A stretch of 26,696 bases of DNA from CAZADA01 sp964568975 (GCA_964568975.1 CAZMSO010000038.1:1-26696); one strand, 5' to 3'. Shown: positions 15,591 to 24,046, numbered from the stretch's first letter. Numbers and translations: made by a program. The notes: generated by a model from the letters alone, not told the origin.

Positions 15591-16457
15591 ATGAATTCGC
15601 TGTTGAACACACGCCGTGAGCACGCGGACCCGACTCTGGTGCTCGGCGCCACCGGCAAGACCGGCCGACGGATCGTGGAGCGTCTCAAGGCCAAGGGCGC
15701 GCCGGTTCGTCTCGGCTCGCGTTCGGCGACGCCGTCTTTTGATTGGAACAATGAATCCAATTGGGACGCGCTGCTGACGGGCGTCGAGGCGATTTACATC
15801 AACTATGCGCCCGACCTCGCCATGCCCGGCGCCGCGGACGCAATCCAATCACTGGTGAACACGGCCAAGCGCCATCGCGTGACGCACGTGGTCCTTCTCT
15901 CCGGCCGCGGCGAGGAGGAAGCCCAAGCCTGCGAGCGCATCGTTCAAGAGAGCGGGGTCGATTGGACGGTCGTGCGCGCCAGCTGGTTCAACCAAAATTT
16001 CTCCGAAGGCGCGTTCATCGACATGGTCCACGCTGGACGGATCACCGTGCCCGCCGGCGATATTCCAGAACCGTTCGTCGATGCAGACGACATCGCCGAG
16101 GTCGCCGTCGCCGCTCTGAGCGAGCCCGGCCATGCCGGCCAGGTCTACGAAGTCACGGGGCCGCGTTTGATGACCCTCGCCGACGTCGCCCGTGATCTGT
16201 CCGAAGCGATTGGTCGACCGATCCGTTTTGAGCCGGTTCCGCATGAGGCGTTTGTCGCCGGCGTGGCGGAGTCGGGCGCGCCTAAAGACGTCGTGTGGCT
16301 GCTCGATTACCTGTTCGCCACCGTGTTGGACGGGCGCAACGCCCATCTGAGCGACGGCGTAGAGCGCGCGCTCGGGCGAGCGCCAAAGGATTTCGCCGAC
16401 TACGCCCGCGACACCGCCGCCACCGGCGTGTGGGACACCATCGCCCACGCCGTCTGA
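15591..16457 (+). CDS. NmrA-family NAD(P)-binding protein (atypical short-chain dehydrogenase)
   Basis: The 288-residue protein has an N-terminal Rossmann motif LVLGATGKTGRRIVERL (GxxGxxG, Gly19-Gly25), followed by an Arg-rich turn (VRLGSRS) that suggests a preference for NADP(H). Further NmrA/QOR2-like segments are VTHVVLLSGRGEEE, VDWTVVRASWFNQNFSEG, EPFVDADDIAEVAVAAL and YEVTGPRLMTLADVA. There is no classic Tyr-x-x-x-Lys catalytic pair, in line with sensors or quinone reductases of this family. The ATG at 15591 follows AAGGAG at 15579-15584. It is probably co-regulated with the DUF1772 gene 87 nt downstream, possibly under the AraC-type regulator upstream. Confidence 0.9.
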   Translation: MNSLLNTRREHADPTLVLGATGKTGRRIVERLKAKGAPVRLGSRSATPSFDWNNESNWDALLTGVEAIYINYAPDLAMPGAADAIQSLVNTAKRHRVTHVVLLSGRGEEEAQACERIVQESGVDWTVVRASWFNQNFSEGAFIDMVHAGRITVPAGDIPEPFVDADDIAEVAVAALSEPGHAGQVYEVTGPRLMTLADVARDLSEAIGRPIRFEPVPHEAFVAGVAESGAPKDVVWLLDYLFATVLDGRNAHLSDGVERALGRAPKDFADYARDTAATGVWDTIAHAV

Positions 16458-16544
16458 GCGTCGGCGCCACTGAAACTGGCTGAAGAATGATGCGGCGCGC
16501 CGCTGCGCGTCGTGTCGTCCTCCAAACAACACATGGAGTTGATC

Positions 16545-17033
16545 ATGACCAGCAGCTGGGCGGTCTATGCCTGCCTTATCCTCGGCCTTTCAACCGCGCT
16601 TGTCGCGGGGGTGTTTCAATCCTTTTCCGACTTCGTTATGCGCGGACTGATCCGCGCCCAGCCCACCGCCGGCGTCGACGTGATGCAGCACATCAACCGC
16701 ACCGTGTTTCGGTCCGGGTTCTTAGTTTCATTCATAGCATTGGCCCCTGTGTCAATCGGCTTCGCAATATACGCATGGTTCAACTTGGATCGTCCGGGGC
16801 AATATTTCATTCTCGCCGGCGCGGTGGTGTATGTGCCCTTATCCTTTCTGGTGACCGTGTTCGGAAACGTACCCATGAATGAACGGCTTGACGGCCTTGA
16901 TTATACGTCAAGCGAAGCCGCTCAATACTGGAAAACTTACAGCAGAGTATGGACCCGCTGGAATCATGTCCGCACGATTGCTTCCATCGCTACGGCGGGG
17001 TGTTTCTTGATAGCGGCGGTATCGCTTGCTTGA
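16545..17033 (+). CDS. DUF1772 / anthrone-oxygenase-like membrane protein
   Basis: The 162-residue, strongly hydrophobic protein has about four membrane segments (near residues 5-25, 60-80, 85-110 and 140-160). The conserved DUF1772 block is present: FGNVPMNERLDGLDYTS, then YWKTYSRVWTRWNHVRT. Fungal relatives act as anthrone oxygenases. The bacterial role is not known. The ATG at 16545 follows a GGAG at 16536-16539. An in-frame ATG at 16533 would add four residues. Its place behind an NmrA-like gene and an AraC regulator is a recurring arrangement in proteobacteria and suggests a shared stress or xenobiotic response. Confidence 0.85.
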   Translation: MTSSWAVYACLILGLSTALVAGVFQSFSDFVMRGLIRAQPTAGVDVMQHINRTVFRSGFLVSFIALAPVSIGFAIYAWFNLDRPGQYFILAGAVVYVPLSFLVTVFGNVPMNERLDGLDYTSSEAAQYWKTYSRVWTRWNHVRTIASIATAGCFLIAAVSLA

Positions 17034-17096
17034 TTGCACGGCAATGAGCTTTGCTTTCGCGCCGCTTACACATCACACAGACTCACGGGGACTGTT

Positions 17097-18566
17097 ATGA
17101 AATTTGTCATCAGCAGTGCGACACTGCTTCTCGCTCTCGTCGGTCACGGCTGCGCCACCATCGAGTCCGAGCGGCCCTCGCTCACCATCGCGCCTCATGA
17201 GTTCGCGACGCGTGACGGCCGCGTGGTCGAGGCTGAAACTGGCCGCTTCAGCGTTCCAGAAAACCGCGCCGATCCTGAAAGCCGTATGATCGAGCTCGCC
17301 TTTGTGCGGTTCCCGTCCACATCTGCGACTCCGGGAAACCCGATCGTTTATCTCGCTGGCGGGCCTGGCGGATCGGGCACGCGCACCGCAGCCGACCGGC
17401 GCTTTGACGTCTTCATGGCCCTGCGCGAGCAGGCCGATGTCATCGCCTTCGACCAACGCGGCACGGGGCTTTCGGAAACGCCGCCGGCATGCGTGGACGA
17501 CACGCCGCTCGCGGCCGACGCGCCGCTGACCCGCGACGCCATGATCGGCTATGTCCGGGAGGAGACGGCGCGCTGCGTCGCTTGGTGGCGGGAGCAGGGC
17601 GTCGACATCGCCGCGTGGAACACACGTGAAAACGCCGCCGACATTGAGGATCTCCGCCGCGCCATCGGCGCTGAGCAGATTGATCTATGGGCGATCAGCT
17701 ATGGGACGCATCTGGGAGCGGCCTATCTGCGCGAACACGACGACAAGGTCGGGCGCGCCGTGTTCGCGGGCTATGAGGGACCGGGCGACACCGTCAAGCT
17801 GCCATCACGAACCGACGCCTATTTCCAGCGCCTGGCGGCCAGTATCGCCGCCGATCCGCAGGTCCGTGCCGTCTACCCCGATTTTCCAGCGCTGATGCGT
17901 CGCGTTCTCGGCCGCCTCAAGGACGACCCCGTCGCGGTCACGTTCACGCCCCGCGGGGCGACAGAGCCCGTCACCATGACGATCGGGGCGTTTCCGGTGC
18001 AAATCATGACCGGCGCGATGATCAGCGATCCGGGCCGCGCCGCGCGCCTTCCAGCCCTCTATCTGGGGATGGACCACGGCCACTTTGAACCGGCCGCAGC
18101 GATCATCCATCAGTTCCTGTTCGCTGGTCCCGCCGGCATGAACGCGATGTCGACGGCGATGGACTACGCCTCGGGCGTGACGGCGGCGCGGTTGGCGCAG
18201 GTCGAGGTTGAGGCCGAGGACGCCGTGTTGGCTGACGCGCTCAACTTTCCGATGCCTCACGTTTTGGGGGCGGCTCCGGAACTTGACCTCGGCGACGCGT
18301 TCCGCGCCCCGCTTAAGGCTGACACGCCCATCCTTTTGATCTCCGGCACGCTCGATGGGCGCACATATCCTGAGGCGGCGCGTGACGCGCTCTCACATCT
18401 TCCCTCGAGCCGCCAGCTGATCGTGGAGAATGGCGGCCACAACATCTATGAAGCCGATCCGCGAATGATCGATGTCGTGCGCGATTGGCTCCGCGACGCA
18501 ACAGCGCCGGGGACCATGGCGTTCGCGCCGCCGGAAGCCTTCCGACACCTATCATCTGCGCCATGA
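17097..18566 (+). CDS. Alpha/beta hydrolase, S33 proline-iminopeptidase/tripeptidyl-aminopeptidase type, probable exported lipoprotein
   Basis: The 489-residue protein starts with a short signal (MKFVISSATLLLALVGHGC). Cys19 could be lipidated, although the lipobox (GHGC) is imperfect. The oxyanion-hole region is LAGGPGGSG (residues 86-94) and the FDQRGTG strand is present. The nucleophile Ser201 lies in AISYG, an elbow with Ala for the first Gly, as in many S33 enzymes. The acid is probably Asp420 (SGTLDGRT) and the base His448 (NGGHNIY). These enzymes cleave N-terminal residues or esters. The substrate is unknown, and the location is probably the periplasmic face. The ATG at 17097 follows GGGGA. 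It is 63 nt downstream of the DUF1772 gene and may be in the same transcript. Confidence 0.88.
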   Translation: MKFVISSATLLLALVGHGCATIESERPSLTIAPHEFATRDGRVVEAETGRFSVPENRADPESRMIELAFVRFPSTSATPGNPIVYLAGGPGGSGTRTAADRRFDVFMALREQADVIAFDQRGTGLSETPPACVDDTPLAADAPLTRDAMIGYVREETARCVAWWREQGVDIAAWNTRENAADIEDLRRAIGAEQIDLWAISYGTHLGAAYLREHDDKVGRAVFAGYEGPGDTVKLPSRTDAYFQRLAASIAADPQVRAVYPDFPALMRRVLGRLKDDPVAVTFTPRGATEPVTMTIGAFPVQIMTGAMISDPGRAARLPALYLGMDHGHFEPAAAIIHQFLFAGPAGMNAMSTAMDYASGVTAARLAQVEVEAEDAVLADALNFPMPHVLGAAPELDLGDAFRAPLKADTPILLISGTLDGRTYPEAARDALSHLPSSRQLIVENGGHNIYEADPRMIDVVRDWLRDATAPGTMAFAPPEAFRHLSSAP

Positions 18567-18724
18567 CGGAGGCTTGGCCGTAGAGCCTTGCTTAGACAAT
18601 CCGCCCGCGCCAGAGCTTTGCAAGGAGTGCCGCAGCCTCGATGTTCACCGCGTTCCCAGCGGCTCATCAAAGCACACAAACGATCGCCAAATATCAATTC
18701 GTGTTGGAAAAGTGGAAATCAGAA

Positions 18725-20002
18725 ATGCTGCGACATATTGTCAATGTGATCATTACATTTCTTGTGGCTGTTGGTGCATTCGTTTTGGTGGTGGCTGATC
18801 ACGTGACCGGTTGGTCACGACGGCCAATAGCCCCTCACGGCGACACGGCCGCTTTCGTCGATGCGGTCACGCAGCGGATCCGCACGGAGGCGAAGGGGAA
18901 CGCGGTGTTTGTCCTCCTTGAGGACGGCCGCATCGCGGGGGATTTCGCGAGCTCAGTGGGCGAGCCGGTTGATGGGGACACGCGCTTTCAGGTCGCCTCC
19001 CTCAGCAAATGGGTCACGGCGTTCGGCGTCATGACGTTAGTGGATGCCGGCGTGCTAGACCTCGATGCACCGGTGTCGATGTATCTGACCCGTTGGTCGC
19101 TGCCGCCGAGCGCGTTCAACAATGACGGCGTGACCATACGCCGTCTTCTCAGCCACACCGCCGGCCTTGGCGATCAGCTCGGCTATGGCGGTTTCGGCCC
19201 CGACGAGGATGTCCAGACGCTTGAGGACTCCCTCATCCGCGCGCGCGACGCCTCGCCGGGCAAATCCGGCGTCGCAAGCGTCGTCTCAGAACCGGGGAGC
19301 GAGTTTGAGTACTCCGGGGGAAGCTACGCGCTGCTTCAGCTTGTGATCGAAGAGGTGTCCGGGAGGGATTTCAACGAATACATGCGTGAGGCGGTGTTGG
19401 CCCCCCTTGGTATGGTGAATTCGACATTCATTTTGGAGCGTGATGCATCGAATCTGGCAGAGTTCTATAATCGCGACGGCGGCCTCGCCACACATTATCG
19501 ATTCTCCGCTCCAGCCGCCGCGTCTCTCTACACGACGGCCAATGACATGACGCGCTTTATTCAAGCTCATCTTCCCAGTCCTGACGGCGCGGTCGCCGGG
19601 CGTGGAACGCTGGCGCCAGAAACACTTCAAGTGATGCGCACGCCCCACGCGTTTGAACTCGGCGCACCAATTTGGGGCCTGGGCGTCATGCTCTATGCGC
19701 CCAACGGCGCGGGCGGCCACACCATTGGCCATGACGGCGCTAATGAGCCGGCGATCAACACGAGCGCGCGCGTCAATCCAGACACGGGCGATGGCGTTGT
19801 GGTGCTTGAAACGGGCAATGAGCGTCTCGCCTCATCGATTGCTGGCGACTGGGTGTACTGGAGCACAAAGCAAGTCGACTTCGTGACTGCGACCATTGCG
19901 TTTCCCGCCGCAATACTGCGCGCCGTGCTCGCGGCGATCGTCAGCGCCGGTGTTTGGTTGACGCTATCGTGGCGCGTCGCGCGACGGCGGCGCAGACCGT
20001 AG
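18725..20002 (+). CDS. Membrane-anchored beta-lactamase-family (class C-like) serine hydrolase
   Basis: The protein of about 425 residues has an N-terminal membrane segment (HIVNVIITFLVAVGAFVLVV), a serine beta-lactamase/D-peptidase domain, and a C-terminal hydrophobic helix ending in an Arg-rich tail (VARRRRRP). Catalytic motifs are S92-L-S-K95 (SxxK), Y196-S-G in the YxN position and H336-D-G in the KTG position. This fits esterase- or peptidase-like members of the family rather than a resistance enzyme. The catalytic domain would face the periplasm, tethered at both ends. I chose the ATG at 18725, just before the membrane segment. An ATG at 18641 with AAGGAG 13 nt upstream would add 28 residues and remains possible. 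It follows the alpha/beta hydrolase gene on the same strand. Confidence 0.85.
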   Translation: MLRHIVNVIITFLVAVGAFVLVVADHVTGWSRRPIAPHGDTAAFVDAVTQRIRTEAKGNAVFVLLEDGRIAGDFASSVGEPVDGDTRFQVASLSKWVTAFGVMTLVDAGVLDLDAPVSMYLTRWSLPPSAFNNDGVTIRRLLSHTAGLGDQLGYGGFGPDEDVQTLEDSLIRARDASPGKSGVASVVSEPGSEFEYSGGSYALLQLVIEEVSGRDFNEYMREAVLAPLGMVNSTFILERDASNLAEFYNRDGGLATHYRFSAPAAASLYTTANDMTRFIQAHLPSPDGAVAGRGTLAPETLQVMRTPHAFELGAPIWGLGVMLYAPNGAGGHTIGHDGANEPAINTSARVNPDTGDGVVVLETGNERLASSIAGDWVYWSTKQVDFVTATIAFPAAILRAVLAAIVSAGVWLTLSWRVARRRRRP

Positions 20003-20083
20003 TTCCCGCGATGTGGACGGTTTCGAAAGCGGCGCGGGGGTGACGTCTCGGGACGTGGTGGGCGAGCCGGCGCGCAGTCTCCT

Positions 20084-20106
20084 GAGGGGCGCAAACGAGG
20101 GGCGCA
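20084..20106. repeat. Direct repeat GAGGGGCGCA x 2 in a convergent intergenic region
   Basis: Two exact 10-bp copies at 20084-20093 and 20097-20106 lie in the 195-bp gap between the serine hydrolase and the hydrogenase protease genes, which converge here. No clear terminator hairpin with a T-run was found in the gap. The repeat may be incidental. Confidence 0.5.
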
Positions 20107-20197
20107 GATGGGTGGCCCCCCGCAACGCCGTCGGGCGCCGACGACCAGGCGGCGCGTATTCTCACATCCCACCGAGTGTTGTTGACCATGTCCGCCT

Positions 20198-20662
20198 TCA
20201 TGATCGCCGCGGGACGACAAAGCGCTGCACCTCAGCGCGCACGGCGGCGGCGATGTCGGGCACGCGCGCTCGCACCCCTGCCGACAGCCCCTGTTGATAA
20301 CCAAAGTCCGCACCTTCCACAGCGAACACCACCATTTGGTCCGGTTGCTCGCCGAGCGCGTCGGCCAAAGCCCACGCCTCTGCGAGCCCCATGCCGTGGG
20401 TCGAGGTCGCACGCGACGTGGCGAGTTGATCAGGCGTATCGATCCGCGTCACGCGACCTGGACGTCCATTCGGCGCAGCCGCGTCAATGACGATCACCGC
20501 CGACCTGTGACGCCACGCCGCAATCAGAGCCGTCGGCTCGCAGGGACACGCATGTGTCTCGACGCCGGCGGGCAGGGCGTCCTTGAGACGCGCCACGACT
20601 ACTAAGCCGACGCCGTCATCGCCGCGATAAGGCTCGCCGACGCCAAGCACGAGCGGCGTCAT
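20198..20662 (-). CDS. [NiFe]-hydrogenase maturation endopeptidase (HyaD/HybD/HoxW family)
   Basis: The 154-residue protein begins LVLGVGEPYRGDDGVG. This matches the family motif GxGNxxxxDDGxG with Glu in place of Asn. The other metal-binding positions are probably an Asp in VIVIDAAAPN and a His in STHGMGLAEA. These proteases cut the C-terminal tail of the hydrogenase large subunit once nickel is inserted. The natural target is the gene directly upstream, which ends with a 14-residue tail after its last ligand motif. The start codon overlaps the large-subunit stop (ATGA). It is the last gene of the hydrogenase operon. Confidence 0.92.
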   Translation of the reverse strand: MTPLVLGVGEPYRGDDGVGLVVVARLKDALPAGVETHACPCEPTALIAAWRHRSAVIVIDAAAPNGRPGRVTRIDTPDQLATSRATSTHGMGLAEAWALADALGEQPDQMVVFAVEGADFGYQQGLSAGVRARVPDIAAAVRAEVQRFVVPRRS

Positions 20663-21963
20663 GGATCGAGCACAGTCCCGCGATCCACCACCACCTTGAG
20701 GAAGTGCGTGGCGCACGAAATGCAGGGGTCATAGTTGCGGATCGCTTGTTCGCAACGCCATTGCAAGGCGTCGTCAGGCAGGTCGATGAAACGCTCCGCG
20801 ACGGCCTTGAGATCCTGCTCCATAACTTTTTGGTTTTGCGAGGTCGGCGGGACGATCCGCGCCGCCGCGATGCGTCCGTCAGCATCTATGTCATAGCGAT
20901 GGAACAGCAGTCCGCGCGGCGCCTCCGTCGCGGCCTGGCCGGTGCAGGCGCGCGCGACGACGGGAATATGTGGGGGATCTGGCGGCTCATACGCATCGAT
21001 CAGCCGCAGGGCCTCCTCGAAGGCGAACAAGATCTCCACCGCACGCACGATGATGCTCTTGAACGGATTGAAACATCCGTCGCTGAGGCCGGCTGCGGCT
21101 GCGGCCTCTCGCGCCTGCGGCGTCAAACGCGCGCGATTGACATGGAACCGCGCCATCGGGCCGACGACGTAGGCGCCGCGTGCGGCCATTGTGGCGTGAA
21201 GGGCGGTCGAATGAAGCGCGTGGCGCTCTTGAATGTGAGTTTCAAAGGCCGCCGCATCGACGTCGAGGCCGCCGGTCGAAACAATGCGGCCTTCATTCAT
21301 CGGATACTCATCCGGGTGGTGAAGGGCGACGTATTCGTAGTCCATCTCGACATGCGGAAACGCCAAGCCTGCAGTCCAATCAACGAGCGCGCGCGCGTCA
21401 TCGCGGGCGCGCTCCAAGTCGTCGCGCAACGACGCGAGCTCCCGCCGGAGCGGCGCGCGATAGACCCCCCCGAGGCGGACATTCACTGGGTGGATCTCAC
21501 GTCCGCCGATGAGAGAAACGATCGCGTTGCCCGCCTTTTTGATCCGCAGGCCGGTCTTGACGACCTCGGCATGGTCTTTGGCCATGCTCACGGCGTCTTG
21601 AAAGCCCAAAAAATCGGGCGCGTGGAGCATGAACACATGCAACGCATGGCTCTCGATCCACTCGCCGCAGTAGAGAAGCCGGCGCAAATCGCGAAGCGGC
21701 CCGTCGGCGCGCACGCCCGCAGCGCGCTCAATCGCATGGGTCGCGGTCATCTGGTAAGCGACTGGGCAGATGCCGCAAATGCGCGCCGTAATGTCGAGGG
21801 CGTCCGAGCAATCACGACCGCGCAGCAAGTCTTCGAAGAAGCGGGGCGGCTCGAAGATCTTCAGTTTGGCGTCCGTCACAACGCCGTCGCGAATGGTGAG
21901 CGACAACGCGGCTTCGCCTTCGACGCGCGCTAAGTAATCGACCGAGAGTGTTCTACGCGTCAT
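20659..21963 (-). CDS. hyhL: [NiFe]-hydrogenase large (alpha) subunit, group 3b type
   Basis: The 434-residue catalytic subunit carries both nickel-ligand motifs: L1 as RICGICPVAY (Cys63, Cys66) and L2 as DPCISCATHF (Cys414, Cys417, His420). Residues 421-434 (FLKVVVDRGTVLDP) form the C-terminal peptide expected to be removed by the maturation protease encoded next. Other group 3 features are the N-terminal DYLARVEGEAAL and YEYVALHHPDEYP. The enzyme would interconvert H2 with protons and electrons in the cytoplasm, in a complex with delta, gamma and beta subunits. The ATG at 21963 fits the family N-terminus, and the start overlaps the end of the small-subunit gene by 11 nt. Confidence 0.95.
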   Translation of the reverse strand: MTRRTLSVDYLARVEGEAALSLTIRDGVVTDAKLKIFEPPRFFEDLLRGRDCSDALDITARICGICPVAYQMTATHAIERAAGVRADGPLRDLRRLLYCGEWIESHALHVFMLHAPDFLGFQDAVSMAKDHAEVVKTGLRIKKAGNAIVSLIGGREIHPVNVRLGGVYRAPLRRELASLRDDLERARDDARALVDWTAGLAFPHVEMDYEYVALHHPDEYPMNEGRIVSTGGLDVDAAAFETHIQERHALHSTALHATMAARGAYVVGPMARFHVNRARLTPQAREAAAAAGLSDGCFNPFKSIIVRAVEILFAFEEALRLIDAYEPPDPPHIPVVARACTGQAATEAPRGLLFHRYDIDADGRIAAARIVPPTSQNQKVMEQDLKAVAERFIDLPDDALQWRCEQAIRNYDPCISCATHFLKVVVDRGTVLDP

Positions 21964-22732
21964 GGGCGCGCGCCTCGGCCTTAAACGCCGGGGCTTCCGC
22001 GTTAAACGACTGAAACGCGTCGTGAACGCGCCGCTTCCCGACGCCAAGAGCGCGCCATTGCGCCGCCAGAGCCGCAGTGTTGGGCTGCTCCATCGGCCCG
22101 TAGCAACCATAGCAGCCGCGCCCGAAGGCGGGGCAGATCGCGCCGCATCCGGCGTGCGTCACCGGCCCCAGGCATGGCTCGCCCTTGGCGATCATGATGC
22201 AGACGGTCCCGCGCGCTTTGCACTCCAAACAGACGCTGTGGGTCGCCACGGCCGGACGACGCCGGACAAGAAACGCGCAGATCACCTCCAAGAGCTGATG
22301 TTTGTTGATTGGACACCCGCGCAATTCGAAGTCGACGTCGATGTGATCAGCGATAGGCGTGCTGGTGGCGAGCGCGTCAATGTACTCAGGTTGAGCATAA
22401 ATTGCGGCCGCGATCGCCGCGACGTCGCGGCCGTTGCGCAAGGCTTGAATTCCGCCGGCTGTGGCGCATGCGCCGAGCGTAACCACGTAAGTCGACTGGG
22501 CGCGGACGTCGTGTATGCGCTGTGCATCCGTCGCGGTCGTGATTGAGCCCTCGACGAGGGACACGTCATAGGGGCCGGCCGCCATGGTGCGAGACACTTC
22601 GGGAAAATAGGCGATGTCGATCGCGTCGGCGACCGCCAGCAGTTCGTCTTCGCAGTCGATCAAGCTCAGCTGACATCCGTCACACGAGGCGAACTTCCAA
22701 ACCGCGAGTTTTGGTTTGCTCCGGGCCGCCAT
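21953..22732 (-). CDS. hyhS: [NiFe]-hydrogenase small (delta) subunit, group 3b type
   Basis: The 259-residue protein holds three Fe-S cluster sites. The proximal cluster ligands start with Cys17 and Cys20 in ASCDGCQLSL, then GACATAGG and RGCPIN. Medial and distal sites are in CLECKARGTVC, GEPCLGPVTHAGCGAICP and FGRGCYGCYGP. There is no twin-arginine signal peptide and no membrane helix, so the enzyme is cytoplasmic, as in group 3. It relays electrons between the NiFe centre and the flavin module. The ATG at 22732 lies one base after the gamma-subunit stop. Confidence 0.95.
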   Translation of the reverse strand: MAARSKPKLAVWKFASCDGCQLSLIDCEDELLAVADAIDIAYFPEVSRTMAAGPYDVSLVEGSITTATDAQRIHDVRAQSTYVVTLGACATAGGIQALRNGRDVAAIAAAIYAQPEYIDALATSTPIADHIDVDFELRGCPINKHQLLEVICAFLVRRRPAVATHSVCLECKARGTVCIMIAKGEPCLGPVTHAGCGAICPAFGRGCYGCYGPMEQPNTAALAAQWRALGVGKRRVHDAFQSFNAEAPAFKAEARAHDA

Positions 22733-22733
22733 G

Positions 22734-23588
22734 TCAGAGCTCGGGTGTAAAGAGGCGGGTGCGAACTCGGTCGAAACGGAAGACCGGGCCGTCCGTGCAC
22801 ACGAAATCGCCGCCGAACTGACACCGCCCGCAATGACCGACCGCGCACTTCATAGTGCGCTCCATAGAGAGCCAAATCCGTTCAGCCGCCACGCCTGCAT
22901 CAGTGAGCGCGCAGGCTGAAAACCGCATCATCACCTCCGGCCCGCACACGAACGCGACCGTCGCCGCGGACGCGCCGTCCATGCGACGGATGAGGTCGGT
23001 GACCAGCCCGACATCGCCCGTCCAATCAGAACCGGCGTGGTCCACAGTGAGCAAAACCTCGGCTCCGTGTTTGCGCCAGTCGGTCAGCTCTCGGGAAAAC
23101 AGAACGCGCTCGGGTTCTCTCGCCCCACAAAGAATGGACAGTCGTTGGGGGCGGACAGATCCGTGCATCGCCGCCAGGATGACGGGACGCAGAGGCGCGA
23201 GGCCGAGGCCGCCCGCCATCACGATCAAATGGCGGCCCTCAATGTCGGTCGTCGGCCAGCCGCGGCCGAACGGCCCGCGCACGCCCAGCGCCTCGCCGCG
23301 TCTGAGCGACCCAAGCGCCGTGGACACCGCGCCCGCGTGGCGTACCGTGTGTGTGTGCGTTTCAGGGTCGGCGGGGTCGCCGCTGAAACTGATCGCCGCC
23401 TCGCCGACGCCGAAGGCGTAAAGCATCGCGAATTGCCCCGGCGCCCACGCCGGCGCTGAGCGCTGATCCTCGAGAGCGAGGGTCAGGGTGGTCACCGCGG
23501 CGATCTCCGCGCGCGCCTCGCGCACGCGCGCGACGGAGGGAACCGTCTGATCACGGACGCTTTCAGCTGACATGGCGATGCGGGTCAC
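22734..23588 (-). CDS. hyhG: Hydrogenase gamma (diaphorase) subunit: FAD/NAD(P)-binding with C-terminal [2Fe-2S]
   Basis: The 284-residue protein belongs to the ferredoxin-reductase/PyrK-like group. The FAD region includes PGQFAMLYAFGVGEAAIS, and HTVRHAGAVSTAL is typical of hydrogenase gamma subunits. The NAD(P)-binding loop is MAGGLGLAPLRPV, with a later FVCGPEVMM strand. The C-terminal [2Fe-2S] ligands are Cys248, Cys253, Cys256 and Cys264 (KCAVGHCGRCQFGG and VCTDGP). It would exchange electrons between NAD(P)H and the Fe-S chain. The GTG at 23588 overlaps the upstream stop (GTGA) and has GGGAG before it. An ATG at 23573 is possible. Confidence 0.92.
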   Translation of the reverse strand: MTRIAMSAESVRDQTVPSVARVREARAEIAAVTTLTLALEDQRSAPAWAPGQFAMLYAFGVGEAAISFSGDPADPETHTHTVRHAGAVSTALGSLRRGEALGVRGPFGRGWPTTDIEGRHLIVMAGGLGLAPLRPVILAAMHGSVRPQRLSILCGAREPERVLFSRELTDWRKHGAEVLLTVDHAGSDWTGDVGLVTDLIRRMDGASAATVAFVCGPEVMMRFSACALTDAGVAAERIWLSMERTMKCAVGHCGRCQFGGDFVCTDGPVFRFDRVRTRLFTPEL

Positions 23589-24046
23589 GCGCGGCTCCCA
23601 TAAAGATCCAACGCCTGCCTCCGGGCGTTGTGAAGGCGCTCAACAAGCGCGGGCACGAAGCGTTGCATCAGCGCGTAGCCAAGGTCGTGGTCGGCGTCAC
23701 ATTTGTCGCGCAAGCAGCGCGCGTCGAACGCCAGCGCCTGCACATCGGTCACTGCGCGGGCGTCAAAACTCCACCGGTAAGGCGGAACGAGCCACGACAC
23801 GCCGACGAAATCGCCATCGCATGCGGTCTGGAAGGTCGTCGGCGGACGATGAGGCGAACTGGTCTGCAGCGCCACACGCCCGCGGCGAATGAGATAGAAT
23901 GTCTGTGCGTCCTCTCCTTCGCGCAGGAGCGCCGCGCCGTTTGGAAACGCGACTGGACGCGCGCACTCCGCCACGCTCGCGGCATGGTGGTTTGGGAGGC
24001 CCATGAACACGCGATAGCCGCGCACGCGGTCGGCGACGGCGGTCAC
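23585..24046 (-). CDS. Cyclic-nucleotide-binding-domain protein without HTH (HoxI-like) inside the hydrogenase operon
   Basis: The 153-residue protein is a single Crp-type double-stranded beta-helix (LLREGEDAQTFYLIRRGRVAL, CDGDFVGVSWLVPPYRWSF) followed by a C helix ending LHNARRQALDLYG. It has no DNA-binding domain. The usual phosphate-cassette Glu and Arg/Ser residues that contact cAMP are not evident, since the loop reads GVSWLVPPYRW. Related proteins accompany soluble hydrogenases. In Ralstonia, HoxI is a homologous accessory subunit of the NAD-reducing enzyme, so a structural or NADPH-linked role is plausible. It overlaps both neighbours by 4 nt (GTGA at each end), which argues for coupled translation and a subunit-like stoichiometry. 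The start is GTG. Confidence 0.85.
   Translation of the reverse strand: MTAVADRVRGYRVFMGLPNHHAASVAECARPVAFPNGAALLREGEDAQTFYLIRRGRVALQTSSPHRPPTTFQTACDGDFVGVSWLVPPYRWSFDARAVTDVQALAFDARCLRDKCDADHDLGYALMQRFVPALVERLHNARRQALDLYGSRA

Noticed and set aside
19941..20201. Minus-strand 86-residue frame overlapping the protease stop (ATGA)
   Set aside because: It is low-complexity Arg/Ala-rich, has no recognisable motif and runs 62 nt into the serine hydrolase gene on the other strand.
20704..21933. 409-codon plus-strand frame opposite the hydrogenase large subunit
   Set aside because: It is an antisense shadow. The minus strand carries both nickel-ligand motifs and the operon overlaps.
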